Shown in pieces: positions 45,858-57,734 of a stretch of DNA of 64,000 nt. Position 1 is the stretch's first letter. Every line of letters begins with the position of its first letter. Under the pieces are notes generated by a model. That model saw only the letters and a program-made list of their open reading frames with translations. It was not told the DNA's origin and ran no database searches. The stretch is from contig WACJ01000188.1 of assembly GCA_008973525.1 (NCBI GenBank), forward strand, positions 620,001 through 684,000. The letters run 5' to 3'. The position numbers and the translations under genes are program-made. Source of the stretch: Stenopsyche tienmushanensis (taxonomy: Eukaryota; Arthropoda; Insecta; Trichoptera; Stenopsychidae).

Positions 45858-46020
45858 TTAACCCTTTGCGGTCCCTAAATATTTTAAACCAATATTTTTT
45901 TCCAAATACTATCCTAAATACGATACGCAAAATAAAATCACATGATTTTAAATCTGAGTGGGGAAAAAATGTAGAAACAAAATGTCGAGTCAGACTCGAC
46001 ATAGGATCTCAAAGAGTTAA
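45858..46020. mobile_element. piggyBac-like MITE with 21-bp palindrome
   Basis: 163 bp flanked by ttaa on both sides (45,858-45,861 and 46,017-46,020). Termini are ccctttgcggtcc and the inverse of ctctttgagatcc (imperfect inverted repeats). A 21-bp palindrome, atgtcgagtcagactcgacat, sits at 45,982-46,002, 14 bp inside the right flank. CCYT-type ends with TTAA duplication are the mark of piggyBac-family elements. No coding sequence. Confidence 0.65.
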
Positions 46021-46024
46021 GTAC

Positions 46025-47275
46025 TTATTTTCAATTTAAAATAATGATGTACTTGCAATATCATCTTTCGTTTTAATGGGCTTGTTCTCATTCCACTCCA
46101 ACTCCACACAAGCATGGTTAATATGGGTAATAAAATTTATATAAGATGATTCCTAAGTACATAATGCTCCCGGAGCCAAAATATTTCAACATCCTTAATA
46201 ATCGCTCGGGGCCTTTCGACGCCTACTATGTACCGCTCCGGCTTTAGTTTCATAAATTAAATCCATGTGTAGGCCTATTAAGACATTTTCCCCGAGGCGT
46301 TGACGTGCTGTTCGATGTAATTAGCTCGGGACATCTTCAATCTTCGACGACTATCAAATGCTCCAAATCAGTTTTGCGAGAGCGATGCGCCGTCTCTTTC
46401 ACTCCGGAGCGGTCGGCGCGCGCGCGAAAGAGAGACGCTGCATGCGCTCAATGTTGCATCCTACGTTTCGACCATTCATCCTTTTTCTGGAGCTCCCGTC
46501 GCGGTTTCTTTTTGAGGTACTCCATTTTTTAATCTCATTCCCACAATGCCGCTTTTCAATTACGCCCCCGGCTCTTCATTTATAAATGAATGGGGGCTTT
46601 TGAACTCATCGTAATCCTTCAATCCCGTACATCCTTTCAGAGCCTGGTCCCGTAGAACATTCCACTAATTACGTAGCGCGTTGTATAACCAGACATGTAA
46701 ATATCCATCGGGATAACTACAGTGTGGATGTCTACATTTAATCTTGGCATTCCGACATGAGTGCCCCCTTGAGCCAGCGTTTTGACGTAATCTCTTTTGT
46801 TTATCTTTCTTTTTCAGCGCTCCCCGATCTTCCAATTCCTCCCCGTCGAGCCCCACGGGTCATTGTTGTATATCCGCAATAAAGGAAACAATTCTGCGGG
46901 AAATATTCATTTTGTTATTGAATCCCTGGATCGGATTTTATGAGGACTTTTGCGGATAAATCCGACGTATCTACATGATTAATGAGCTCACTTTACAAAC
47001 GATTTAATCCGTATTTAGCGCAAAATATTCCTTTTTTCGCACAAAAAGGACCGAAGGCCATTAAAAGTGTCGTTTCGACCTTTTGCTAATTTTTAGCGAC
47101 AACATAATTTTCGTTATACACATGTTGAATTTAATCCACCGCAAAAAATATTATGCTAAGGCTTCAAACGAAACCCGTTAAATTCAATCAATTTTTTTGC
47201 ATGGATGAACATTCAGAGTTTTCAATTTAAACTCCTTCTAGCATTTAAAAAATTAACATCAAAAAATGTATTCCA
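46025..47275. other. Unassigned spacer
   Basis: Moderately GC-rich at 46,180-46,900, including a short GC alternation at 46,416-46,425. Overlapping 75-codon frames at 46,305-46,582 are unrecognised. Confidence 0.42.
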
Positions 47276-47280
47276 CATAT

Positions 47281-47436
47281 ACTGACAATCCTTCTATAGC
47301 GTCAAGATAGGGACCACGCTATAAAAACAAAACGCTATTGAATACTAAACATCCATACAAAATTTGTGCATGTTTTATCTGTTGTTTACATAAAAGACGC
47401 TGCAATTAAAATGGACGCTATAGGAAATAGTAAAAC
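47281..47436. mobile_element. MITE T, copy 2
   Basis: Same element as 38,132: 'ccttctatagcgtcaagata' at the left, 'atggacgctatagga' at the right, interior about 110 bp. The ends have drifted. Confidence 0.62.
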
Positions 47437-47624
47437 CTAATACATTATAAAAAATTATTAGTATTTTCATATCATAAAACTTGTAATTTTTCAATGTAGA
47501 TATTAAATAGAGGATCAAATATAGATCTCTATATTGAGTTAGGAATATTAATATAATTATTTACATACATATTAGAAGACAATATTGTACGAAGATCATC
47601 TAGAAAATAAGGTTACAAGAGATC

Positions 47625-47792
47625 CTGAGGCTGGGGATTTTATTTAGTTTCGAAATTGGCACACCTGATATATAGGGGGAATCCCAAGCGTTTCTAAGAT
47701 ACACGAACACACTAATAAGATTCCTGAGACTAGGAGATTTTTTAATTTCTAAATTGGCGCCCCTGGTGCGTAAGAGGAATCTTAACGGTCAG
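47625..47792 (+). repeat. Diverged tandem duplication
   Basis: Two direct copies about 95 bp apart: 'cctgaggctggggatttt', 'cgaaattggc.c.cctg' at 47,625-47,690 and 'cctgagactaggagatttt', 'ctaaattggcgcccctg' at 47,724-47,790. Class unknown. Confidence 0.5.
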
Positions 47793-47794
47793 TT

Positions 47795-47882
47795 TGTTTG
47801 TTTCCCTGTGTTTGTCAGCCATTTTGTTGAGTCACAGTAAATTCTTTCGATGGATAGATCGTCACGCGTTCCCGCCACTTCC
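47795..47882 (-). repeat. Foldback MITE F, solo arm
   Basis: The minus strand carries 'gtggcgggaacgcgtgacg' to 'aaaatggctgacaaacaca' and 'aaacaaactgaccgttaag', matching the arms at 21,390 and 45,565. The rest of the element is absent. Confidence 0.55.
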
Positions 47883-47884
47883 CA

Positions 47885-48280
47885 TTATTCGTTTTTTGAC
47901 TTGCTTGATTGCGGTGAAGGTCTGTGATATTGACATACAAAAGCTGGTGCCCCGATTATATAAATATCTCAATCTCGACGCCAATTGCGTTGAAAAATAG
48001 TTTAATATATTCGTAAAATATCCTGTGAATTTCAATTAAATACATAAATGTTGTAACCTTACTTTCTGGATGACCATTGTAAATGATTAATGCTTTTGAC
48101 AACACATGCCCATACTAATATAAATATCAAAGTAGTTTTACAAATACCCAACTGCGAGACTCCAATGAACAGACCGACGACAATTTGAGCCAGGTCTGGA
48201 TATCACGTCATTAGTAAATACCTGTAATAGTCACGTGGTTAAAAGCGGCGTTGGATTCTGGAGAGTTTGACTGGTGACCA
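47885..48280. other. Unassigned spacer
   Basis: No supported feature. Confidence 0.45.
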
Positions 48281-48281
48281 C

Positions 48282-48365
48282 ATTTTTAAAAACATATATG
48301 CGCCATTAAAAACCATGTCAAAATGGTTGGCAATGGTCTCATAAAAGGAATTGATGAAAGTGGCT
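48282..48365 (+). repeat. Outer segment of the 12/33 kb foldback family
   Basis: 'gaccacatttttaaaaacat', 'atgcgcca', 'caaaatggttggcaatg', 'ctcataaaagg' match the minus strand of 33,470-33,370 in order. Confidence 0.48.
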
Positions 48366-48419
48366 TCAATATACGCAACATGTGCGTGCTTACTCATCAA
48401 AGAGTTAATTCAGACTGTG

Positions 48420-50505
48420 TCATAAAATAATTTATTTTTAAATTGCTCAATGCCAACCCAAATTTTCCTTATCGAACGATCATCGTTTTGGACGTAGAAA
48501 CGCCACAAAAATTTGACACAAATATTTAACACATTTCATTGTTTCCTTAACGAAAAATAACGACTATGTAAATAGCCCTATCGAAAGATATAAGTGTGGA
48601 TAAATTCAAAACGGCACTACAAAAGCACGCAAAATTAAAAATATGATGTATTCGTCTCCAAGTGGATAAGGGTTGAAAATTAAATAGCTGCGCCATTTTC
48701 CATTCTGTTAGAAGCCCTTTGTATGTTTGTCCTCGTTTGATTTGCGGCAGTCAGTGAAAACTTCATTATAAAAAAGTGGTCGTCGTTTTTCACTGTCCGT
48801 AATTGACGTGCGGCTTCTACGCAAAGGTCCTAAATCATCCAGGATCAACGGGCATATCCCGAAATAGCTTGTCTCCTTACGCAAACCAACAAAAATCCTC
48901 CTCCGCAATGTAAAGCTATCGATCCTTTCGAAACGACTGCAAATCCCTCAGGATCGGTTTATTTTACCCACAATCCCGGAGTTTCTTTGAGCCGACTCGT
49001 TCCGGGACGTCCGCTGAAAATTTAAATAGCATTTTTATCAAAGGACCCGAATTGAACTTGTTTATGCTGCTGCTGAATAACCCTCTTTATGTGTTTTCTT
49101 AAATGTATTTTTTTTCCTCCGGCGCAAAACGAATTCGGCTAGAAAATTGCGCTGGGAGCCATTCGCATAAACACATAAGAATCGCTATCATTTGGGATCC
49201 ACAAGTGGTAGTGTTATAAATATGCTTTTACGCTGCTGAAGAAATTTTTCAGGCGCGTAGACGCTAGCGACCCTGGCGTCGAGTAGCGCAACTTGCGCTA
49301 TTCAAATCTTCAAATTATTTTCATGCTCTTTCAGCATGTATATCTGTTTGGCGTTTGGTTAATTTACACGGTAACATGTGCAGATAACAGCCCCCTGGGG
49401 CGGGGCTGCAATCCACGTGCCCTCGCCATACGTGATGACTCAAATGTCGTACCAGCGCGTGTCCGCGTGCGTGTTAACACTGAACGAAAGCGAAAAAGCG
49501 CACTTCCAGAATGCTCGACATTCACCCCTCATCAGATCGATAATTAAAACAGTACCCTGGCACGCGACGGGTCTCCCCCCCAGGTAACGTGCCGCCAATT
49601 TACGAGACTTGAATTCGGTAGCGGGCTTATCTCGACCTACGACGCAGCCCTAATTGCTAATTTCATGGCCAGGATGCCGACTCTTCGAGGCCGGATCCCA
49701 TCCGAAACAAAAAAAATGGCAGGAAGCGGGAGAGGAAGAACTGCTTCTGACGGAGTATCTCATTGTCTGGAAGCGAAGCGGAAGAATGAAATTTTAAATA
49801 CGGAAGGTAACGTGGCTAAATTGAACTGCACGAAATCGTGCATGATTTAAAAATAACTCACATTTAAAAACTGCACAGATTTTATGATTCAATTTAAATC
49901 AATAAATTATTCATTGAAGTTATACAAAAAAAAATCATTCAATAAATAAATTCTTATACACGCAGCGAACAAACCCTTGGTCTATATCTAAGACTGCTGT
50001 TTTGGCAAAAGTTTCAAACCCTATATCACTAATCATTAGTCTCACAGACTACAAACTTTGGAACGTTTGCCTTCTAAATAAGCAAATCTAGGATCAAAGA
50101 TATATTTGTCTCTGGCACTTCTTGTAGTAGCAATTCTAGTCAAAATATTAATGAATCAACTGATTAATAAGAAACAGCTTTTGGATCTTCTTGACTAACC
50201 GCTTTTATAGTTACAGACTGTCTAGTATTATAATACTAGCTTAAAGCTTGTTTTAACTAGTAAAAACGCATTCTAACTAAATACGGGTTTTGACTGTAGC
50301 ATATATACTTGTATAAGTTATATAACAAGTATAAACATTCATATTTTCAATCAATCATCTGAAAGCAGATTAACAGATCACTCAATAAGTTCGTAGGATT
50401 TCTTTCACTTAACACTTTTTCATTTTCATTTTGGATCGTTTATTCCGTCATCCAAACAATATAATATCTCATATAATAATCGCCACTGATGGTTCTTTCT
50501 TTCAG
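48420..50505. other. Unassigned spacer
   Basis: A GC-richer interval (49,380-49,800) has overlapping frames of 61-84 codons with no recognised domain. A 'catcaaagagttaa' string ends at 48,412 just before it. No gene called. Confidence 0.42.
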
Positions 50506-50509
50506 GCAA

Positions 50510-50885
50510 TCGATGAAAAACAATACCAGCTAACATTTGCGTTTTTGGTTGCTTTGGGTGACTTTCTCTGGTTGATGTCCATCAGCTAACTACCGATTTG
50601 ATGTTATAGTATAGCGATGGATCCATGTTTCATCTATTGTCATATACCATAAGAAAATATATTTTTTATTGCGCTGAAACAGCTCCAAACAGCGCTCAGA
50701 ATTGTGGACGCGTTGTTGTTTTTGATCGATTCTGTGGACAAACGCGGTATCCACTTGGAACAGAGCTTTCTCATGGACAAATGTTGATGCAAAATAGTGA
50801 ATATACTGCTTTTTGATGTAAAGTATCAGTTATCTCACTCAATTTCAATTTATAATCAGTCAAAACTATTTTGTCATCTTACGAA
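50510..50885 (-). pseudogene. mariner transposase remnant, subfamily 2, copy 2
   Basis: Aligns end to end with 29,980-30,350 on the same strand. Minus-strand reading keeps SKWIPRLSTESIKNNN and VHNSERCLELFQRN-like sequence in one frame and IDETWIHR across a shift, with the catalytic Asp in place. Several stops. The upstream side runs to about 50,885, where similarity with 30,345 ends. Confidence 0.72.
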
Positions 50886-50919
50886 CTTATTGAGTTTTAA
50901 GTTTTAAGTCATTTTAAGT

Positions 50920-51372
50920 ATTTTTTTGCCTAAAAAAAATATTAACACAATAAATACCATTTACTATTTCCTAATTTTTAGAGGACTTTCTAGAGGGTAC
51001 CTTTTTTATTATCTAATATCCTGCCGTTAATCGATTTTTGCATCCACATTTCCTACAGTAAAAAGCCAAGAAGTAGTATAATTTACAGTCAGTGTCTGGA
51101 ATCATAAAATTTGCTGTTGTAAATATATGATTTGTTATTAAAAATGAATGTTTAGTTACGCCAAAATATACATTTTTATAACAAAAACCTTATTGTTTTA
51201 TTGAACATTCATGTTTTTTCTTTTAAAAAAAATAATACCTAAAAAATATTATGCTAGGGACACATTGGGAAATCCAAAAATTGGTGTTTTCATTTTATTT
51301 TTTAAATAAACTCAACTGAGGTCACCAGGGCTGCCCACTGAATGATCTTTGTAACTACGTAAATAGACAATC
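50920..51372. other. Unassigned AT-rich spacer
   Basis: No supported feature. Confidence 0.5.
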
Positions 51373-51376
51373 AGCT

Positions 51377-52076
51377 TTAACCTGTTAAGTGGACATGACG
51401 TATATACACGTCCAACGTAAACTGCATCGAAATTGGTTAGGACGTATATATACGTCCTCGAAATATATGTTGAGTCCTAAAGCAGCCGGATCTTTTTTTT
51501 TTTTTTATTTAACGAATATGTAAATTATCGATATATATTTTGGCATGAATTTATGATAGGTAGCAAATTGATTGCACTTCGCTATTGTGTTGGGGTGGAC
51601 GCGTACGTAGTAAACGGTAACTAGTAGCATAAGGTAAGATTCAAAGGCAAACTTATAGTTTTAAAATGAAAGGACAAAAAATACGTATTGATGCTCAGTT
51701 CAGACAACTTAGTAAAAAGCCAGCCTTTGCCATCAAAAACAGCATTACACCTAAACCCTCACACTTAGTTGAAAGGCATTTTCAAAGAACAAATGAAAGG
51801 GATATATTTTATTTCTTTAAACTCTGTTTCCATTTTCTTTGTGTGCTTTTGTTTGTTGTTTTGTATTTGTTAACTTTTATTTGTGTTTTTGTATCTTAAT
51901 AAATAAATTTATTTATTTTTAATTGTTTTTTATATAAATTTTAAGCATCGTTAAAAAAACGAATAATATGAACTCACACAAGGTGGGCGGGACGTATATA
52001 TACGTCTTAAAAAAAAATTTGCGCGTCCACAGTATATTGCGTTATTGAAAAAGATTTCCCCCGCTTGACAGGTTAA
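51377..52076 (+). mobile_element. piggyBac-like non-autonomous element, copy 3 (best ends)
   Basis: A 700-bp unit with ttaa at both borders (51,377-51,380 and 52,073-52,076) and inverted ends cctgttaagtgg / ccgcttgacagg. Palindromes of the gacgtatatatacgtc type lie at 51,397 (one change), 51,441 and 51,991. The body is collinear with 9,433-8,768 inverted. It lacks nearly all of the transposase gene; what remains is the short frame at 51,666. Termini, palindromes and TTAA flanks make it a non-autonomous derivative rather than a random fragment. Confidence 0.83.
51666..51899 (+). pseudogene. Residual piggyBac transposase tail frame
   Basis: A 77-codon frame starting MKGQKIRIDAQFRQLSKKPA and reaching VERHFQRTNERD, which matches the segment just before the Cys-rich domain in the 5.9 and 9 kb copies. 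After NERD the frame switches to Phe-rich codons that correspond to the 3' untranslated part of the 9 kb copy, so the Cys-rich domain (YWCPDC...) has been deleted here. It has an ATG and no internal stop, but I infer no function. Confidence 0.6.
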
Positions 52077-52229
52077 TGGCGTGTACACAATATTTAAAAA
52101 AAAAATATTATGTATTGTGACAACCCTGAACAAGAAATGCTCAAATATGTAAATGATCTTGCAAGACAACACGTGGTATACATGCATATGTTAGGATATA
52201 CAAATCGCCTTTTTACGCAATTTCTAATA

Positions 52230-52406
52230 CAGTCTAACCTTCTACAGCGTCAAGACAGGGAACACACTACAAAATTTATACTTGTTTCGTTTGTAAACAG
52301 GTGCATGTTACTAACACGCGTGAGGAGGCATTGACTTTACGTATTTTACTCGTTGCTCATATAAAAGTCGCCGCAAACGAAGTGGACGCTATAAAAGGGC
52401 CGGCTG
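52230..52406. mobile_element. MITE T, copy 3
   Basis: 177 bp. Left cagtctaaccttctacagcg, right inverse 'ataaaagggccggctg', flanked by ta on both sides, consistent with a TA duplication. The interior shares 'gtgcatg' and 'agtggacgctata' with the other two copies. Confidence 0.65.
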
Positions 52407-52409
52407 TAT

Positions 52410-53635
52410 CTCTAAAATCACTGGCGGTTAAAATATTAAATAATGCTAAATGGATAATTCTCTGTAAATCCCATCAATCCCGTTGTTTTTTACTCTTGCA
52501 ACTATCATGATCTATAAACTTCTCGTCTTTGCGGAATGCGGCAGGGATACTACTTTAAATTAAATATGAATAACACAAACATTATGTGAGATATCAGTTT
52601 AATTATTTATTTCATGTTAAAGATAAATATTTAAAGTTTACATTTATTATATTTAAATTATGTCATAAAAAGACCTCCGTTCTGATCAATGCATCGAGAT
52701 AGTCGATTTTGATATTCCATCGCCTGCTCCAATTCTTTGCCATTGCCGTTGGTGTATATTTCAGTATCATGTCTGAAATTTCAAAATTAGATTAAAAAAA
52801 TAGCTTTTGAAGTTGACATATGGAAAGGAGCCGAGACTCGATGGCGCCCTTCTTTCGAAGTTCATTACTTGATTCGATCAAAGCTGTATGCGAGGCATTT
52901 GCGATAAGATACTCGTGTCAAAGTTGAGACGACCCAGGCGAAGAAACTGAAAAGACGACAGACAGTCACAAGATAAATGTAGCTGCTAGTCTGGCACAAG
53001 TTTGGGAGCAAAGTGCTAACGAGCCTTCGGGAACCCAAAAACAGTAGACAACTTGAGGGATGTCAACTCATCGGCGAAACGCAAATATGTACCCTAAACG
53101 CATTATTTAAACCTTTCATGTTTCATTTAACACACATTGGAGGTATGGAGGTGTCGATTCGCCATTACATCCCTCGGCTATAATAAATCGCATCCATTAT
53201 CTACACAAATGCTGCGAAAAATTACTTGGAAACTGGGTCACGATGGATGAATCTCCCCTTTAAACATAAATCATACGATGTACGTGTATATCAAAAAAAT
53301 GTTCCGTTTTAATCAAAGGGAATTCCATTATTTTAATTCGGAGCAATTAAGATGCGGAAGGGTTGCAGAGACGTGATTCACTCATAAAGCGTCGCCCAAA
53401 TTAAAAAATATACAATTTCACTTCTCGCGAAATGTAAATCAAAAGGGAATCGTTACAATTTTTCATTCTGAGGGAATTTTTACAGGGATTTGGTATGCAC
53501 GAGGACAAGAAATGTTGATGGATTGTCGCACGTGATGATGGTATCAACGCTCCTACAAATTGTCTTTTGTTCTTACAAAATAAAAAAGGCCCACGAACGG
53601 AAGGAATGACAATTTTTTGCGCCGGATTTATGCAA
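52410..53635. other. Unassigned spacer
   Basis: No recognised coding or repeat. A 106-codon minus frame starting at 53,721 runs into the mariner remnant in a different frame. Confidence 0.45.
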
Positions 53636-53639
53636 ACTT

Positions 53640-53965
53640 TTCCCACAACGACAACATTTCCGAGAAACCAAGTGTCGACTCTATCGAGATAAATGCGAAA
53701 ATTATGCATCGCCTTTGCCACATTTCAATTATCAAAGTGTGACACTTCGCCAAACGCTCGATCGAAACATCCTCGCGACGCTGATTTTGTTGCATTGTGA
53801 GCAAACGCGGCATCCGCCATGCGCACGGCTTTATCATGTGCAAATTTCCAGTCAATATACAGTGCACATTTTTAAATGCCTACTATGTCTACTAGCTCGC
53901 CCACCTTTGATTGACGATCATCCAATATCATTTAATGGATTTTCTTCACAAATTCTGGCGTAGTC
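53640..53965 (-). pseudogene. mariner transposase remnant
   Basis: Minus strand reads MILDDRQS.VGELVDI near 53,935-53,890, then LHMIKPCAWRMPRLLTMQQN and QRREDVSIERLAKCH (53,845-53,760). This is the 'RKLCARWVPRLLT..QKQRR.DVS' block before the first catalytic Asp. After about 53,730 the frame shifts and the match fades. No catalytic residue survives. Confidence 0.72.
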
Positions 53966-53984
53966 AGTTCTCTTTTTGAAAACC

Positions 53985-54745
53985 TACCCCTATTTTGACA
54001 GTTGACGCCATTTGAATTTATCTTTTGCGAAGGGGGGGATCTTCAAAAGACACCACCATTTTGGTGGTAGTGTAGGATATTTATCCACTAAAACCCCCTC
54101 TTTTTCATGCTGCTAGAGGAGAACGAGCTAACTCCTAGCTCCTCCTGTAGGGTGTCCCTTTCGGTACTCCATGCTGGACAGCCAAATGTCGTGTGTGCAG
54201 CATTGTCGTACTCCGCTCTGCAATGGTGGCACTCCGAGTTGGTCTTTTTGCCTATTTTGTGTAGGTAGCTATCAAAATAGCCGTGCCCAGTGAGGACCTA
54301 GGTCAAGTGGTAGCACTGTTGACTGTGCTTTCTGTCTACCCAGGTTCTAAGGTTCGGTATTAACTCATGCCTCCACCGACCTTTAGTGGAGTTGTCCCAT
54401 CGGGACTGCCACGCCATCATGGTCCTTTGCTTAGCATTATTCTTGTCTTTACCTTTCTATATTTTCTGTCTCTCGTAAGCCAGCAGGTCGATTGGCGGTA
54501 TGGCAATCAGTACCAGGACGGTGTCTTCCAACACTATGCGATATGCAGCAGCCACTCTGATTGCACTCCTTCTCTAAGCTCTGGCCATGGTGAGCTTTCA
54601 ATGTGTAGTGCCTCAGTCCATATCGGCGCGCCGTATAACAGTACCGAATGCACTACCTCGTTGTAGAGTCGCCTCCTGTTTGTTTTTGGGCCACCAATGT
54701 TGGGCATCAACCTGGCTAGACTATTAGAGTACATGGATGATGTCT
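53985..54745 (-). pseudogene. R1-type non-LTR retrotransposon 3' end, copy 2
   Basis: Minus strand begins LMPNIGGPKTNRRRLYNEVV and HSVLLYGAPIWTEAL with the segment that copy 1 has deleted, then goes through stops and shifts to TLPPKWWCLLKIPPFA at the 3' side. The spacing to copy 1 landmarks is collinear (knuckle region about 54,330-54,150, badly decayed). The two copies differ by many substitutions, so they are old, independent insertions of one family. Confidence 0.82.
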
Positions 54746-54749
54746 GGGT

Positions 54750-55745
54750 GAGCCAAAGTGGGAGCTCTTATTGAGCTATCCACGATATTTCGATTAGATG
54801 TCTTCGGTGCTTTAAGTTTGATCCCACAGACATTCGATTATGGGTAGAGCAGACTACCACAGGTTAGAATCTAACTCTTCTTTGATATTGGTTGGACTGA
54901 GATCTTTCAAATAAAAGTATTATACTTCTGCAATTACCCTCGTACACGAGGATTTATTCTTTAAGAATGCGACTCAATAACGTGTTAAATATATTTTATG
55001 AACACTTTTATTTTGAACATTCTTCATAGACTAGACAATGAAGAAAATGCCCAATGCATTCCGAATGCAATTCTGCGCCACAATAACGTCTTCGTTCTCC
55101 ACGAAATAGCCATAAAACGAATATGTTCCACGATTTCTAGCAAATTAATCATTTGCCATTTCGGTCACGCGATGGAATAACATCATATGAAATTGGCAAG
55201 CATATTAAATAATAAAATGAAACTGTACAACTATCAAACTTTTCATATTTCGAGCTTCCAAGTTCATACGAAATTATGATGTGCGTTCCAAAAATATATC
55301 ATTTATTTTTTAATGAATGATCGATACTTTTTAGATGTTCATCATTTTTTTAATATAATTAATAATCACCACTGCTGATTCTACATTGCATTTTATGACT
55401 TTGCTGGATAGCGTTCGTTATGTTAATATTGAGGGCATCAATTTTTTACGGTTTATACACTTAAGGCGTACTAAACAGTGTCCAGCGATTGCCTATCGAT
55501 GCTTGTCAGCCTGCTGACACTGGAGCTTGAGTTTCAGTATTGGGGTGCGAAACTCCTCGCCGACAACGGTGAAATCGCAATTATCGGTGGCAGGGAAGTC
55601 CCGATAGACGCATCCAGCAGGAAAATTGGTCTGCGTTGGTCATCGGTCGTCAGCCGACATCTTTTAAAATTCTTCCCTCGGTTAGGCACCGCCTGACATA
55701 TCGCTTGGTCGTTTTGGATCACTGAACGTCCCAGTACCTCGCAGG
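54750..55745. other. Unassigned spacer
   Basis: A 72-codon frame at 55,478-55,693 lies just upstream of the non-LTR tail and on its strand. It is not recognised and may or may not belong to it. Confidence 0.42.
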
Positions 55746-55754
55746 ATACGGTTT

Positions 55755-55995
55755 TGGGTCTCGTTGGTTAGGTTTGGGCATTCAACAACTTCAAAGTGTC
55801 CATGCGAAGATCTGTTCATGAGCGCAGATCATGTTGTGGCATGGCGTCTGATTGCGAGGTACTCTTGTGTCAATGATCCGAAATTCGGACCCATTGGACA
55901 TTTAAACCTTGTTGATATTCCCTCTAATATTAGGACACTTAGGACTTTTTGTAGAAATTTTGGGGAAAAATCTCCAGTGCTTGTTTCATCATCCA
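55755..55995 (+). pseudogene. Non-LTR C-terminal tail, copy 10
   Basis: Frame 55,764-56,096 contains CPCEDLFMSADHVV, then YSCVNDPKFGPIGHLNLVD and RTFCRNFGEKSPVLVSS. The first two Cys and the His of the knuckle are present; a short deletion joins HVV to the GLASD region and removes the last Cys. No stop interrupts. Confidence 0.78.
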
Positions 55996-56009
55996 TTCAT
56001 CCGTTCATC

Positions 56010-56145
56010 CGAAAATGGACCTCGTTGTTTAAGAAGATTTTTTTGGTGAAACGCTTTTCTGTAATAGTTTGCCATATGTTGTTAAATATTTCACAATAAA
56101 TTTTATAGATGTTGCTTTAACAACATAGCCGTTTTACTTTAACAA
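56010..56145 (+). repeat. 3' fragment of the 6.4 kb inverted-repeat element
   Basis: 'aatggacctcgttg', 'ttttttggtgaaac', 'taatagtttgccatat' and 'catagccgtt' follow 6,775-6,945 in order. Confidence 0.42.
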
Positions 56146-56149
56146 CTTT

Positions 56150-57420
56150 TAAGTGTGACAACTTTAATATGCAAGTATTTCAAATTTGTATTTATTTTTG
56201 TTCCAGGTTTGTACAACAACGATGGCCCACGACAGCCCACGTAAATCTTTCGCCGTCCAGGAATATATTCAACATATCTTGTGCGTATTAAATTCTTCCT
56301 GTTCTTTGAATCAACATAATATCATACTTCAACCTGATTGTCTTCCATTCTCCTCTTTCTCGTTTTAATGACCGAATACATACACGCCATTACGATTCCA
56401 AATACACGCCGTTCTATTTTGGGGACTCTTGTCTTCCGGGCGATGTTAATTTTTGATCATGCCAACATCGATTCGTCTCTTTACCCGTTAAAATTCTCTT
56501 TTGTGTCAAATGTAAGGTCGATATTGCCGGACAGGCGTTCCGCCCGGGGCCCCAAATTCACCGAAACGCCTGCTCATTGCCAGGTGAACCGAACTGTTCG
56601 AATAGATGGAATAAATTAACCCCTAACCTCCGGGCATCGTTCAGCCCCAAAGGCTATGACCATCATCCGGAGCGTTTATACAATTTGCCACGAAATCTAG
56701 CTTAAATTTGATGTTGTCGTTTATATCACGCTTATGACTTTGATGCGCCCCTAATTACATTCAGACGGGTGCCAAAATCACATCAGATTAATACACTATA
56801 ATATTAATCATATCCAACAGCATTCCATTCGAGATGACATTTATACCCGCACAAAAATGCTTCTATGGAAATTAAAGTCGGGGGTTAAATCGTTTATCAC
56901 ACCTGACCCCAGTGTATTTGTATCATTATTTATGTGCGCCGTTCAAATATATTCCACGTTTACAATCAATTTACATAAGTTTTGCGATAGGACGTTCGGC
57001 ACGCAATTACTAGGCTAGTCGCAAATCGATGCGCCCCTCTACAGGACCTGTGAGTCCTTCGGCGCCTGAAAAATCGCATTATCCCAGCACCCACGTCGTG
57101 AATCATACATCCTTCGCATGCTAAACGGCAATAAGCAGGCGTCCGAGCCTTCGAAACATCGGCGAAAGGGGGCGATTATTTTGACGGGCCGCATAATTGA
57201 CTTTCCGACTTTTGTGATTGATATATAATGATACGTTGATTATTTTCAGGCTCCCGAAGGTGCTGAAGCGCAATCACAAGCGAAGCGTATCAATTTTATT
57301 AAAAGGGGGTCCCCAACACGCAAAGCGCCAAATTTTTCATTTTTTTTAAGAGATTTTTTTGCCTTCTTCCGTTATGTTTCAATCTAATTTACATGTCGCC
57401 TATTACCCCAGCGTTTTTCA
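56150..57420. other. Unassigned spacer
   Basis: A more balanced interval (56,490-57,330) shows no recognised frame. The 93-codon frame at 56,338 is not identified. Confidence 0.42.
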
Positions 57421-57423
57421 TTT

Positions 57424-57605
57424 TTGTATGATGAAAAATTCGCGGAACATGATAAAATCCACAAAATTGTATTGGGTGCTGTACATAGCATTTTGACTGA
57501 AATTTTACACATGAGAAAGCCGTGCGCAAGACGGATACCGCGTTTGCTCGCAATCAAACAAAAACAGCGTCGTGAGGATGTTTCAATCGAGTGTATGAAA
57601 CTGAA
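57424..57605 (+). pseudogene. mariner transposase fragment
   Basis: A 61-codon open frame contains DKIHKIVLGAVHSILTEI, then LHMRKPCARRIPRLLAIKQK and QRREDVSIE. A deletion joins the first helix-turn-helix end (KIHKIVL) to the HSILTE block. It stops before any catalytic residue. Confidence 0.75.
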
Positions 57606-57734
57606 CTGAAAACCGATAAAAACATTATTTTATCGCCAAAATATCTAATTTGCACCCCCTCCCTTATTATAAATTCAATATATTAAATACTAAATAAAAA
57701 CACCCGCGCGCTACCATGATATGTATTTGGTACA

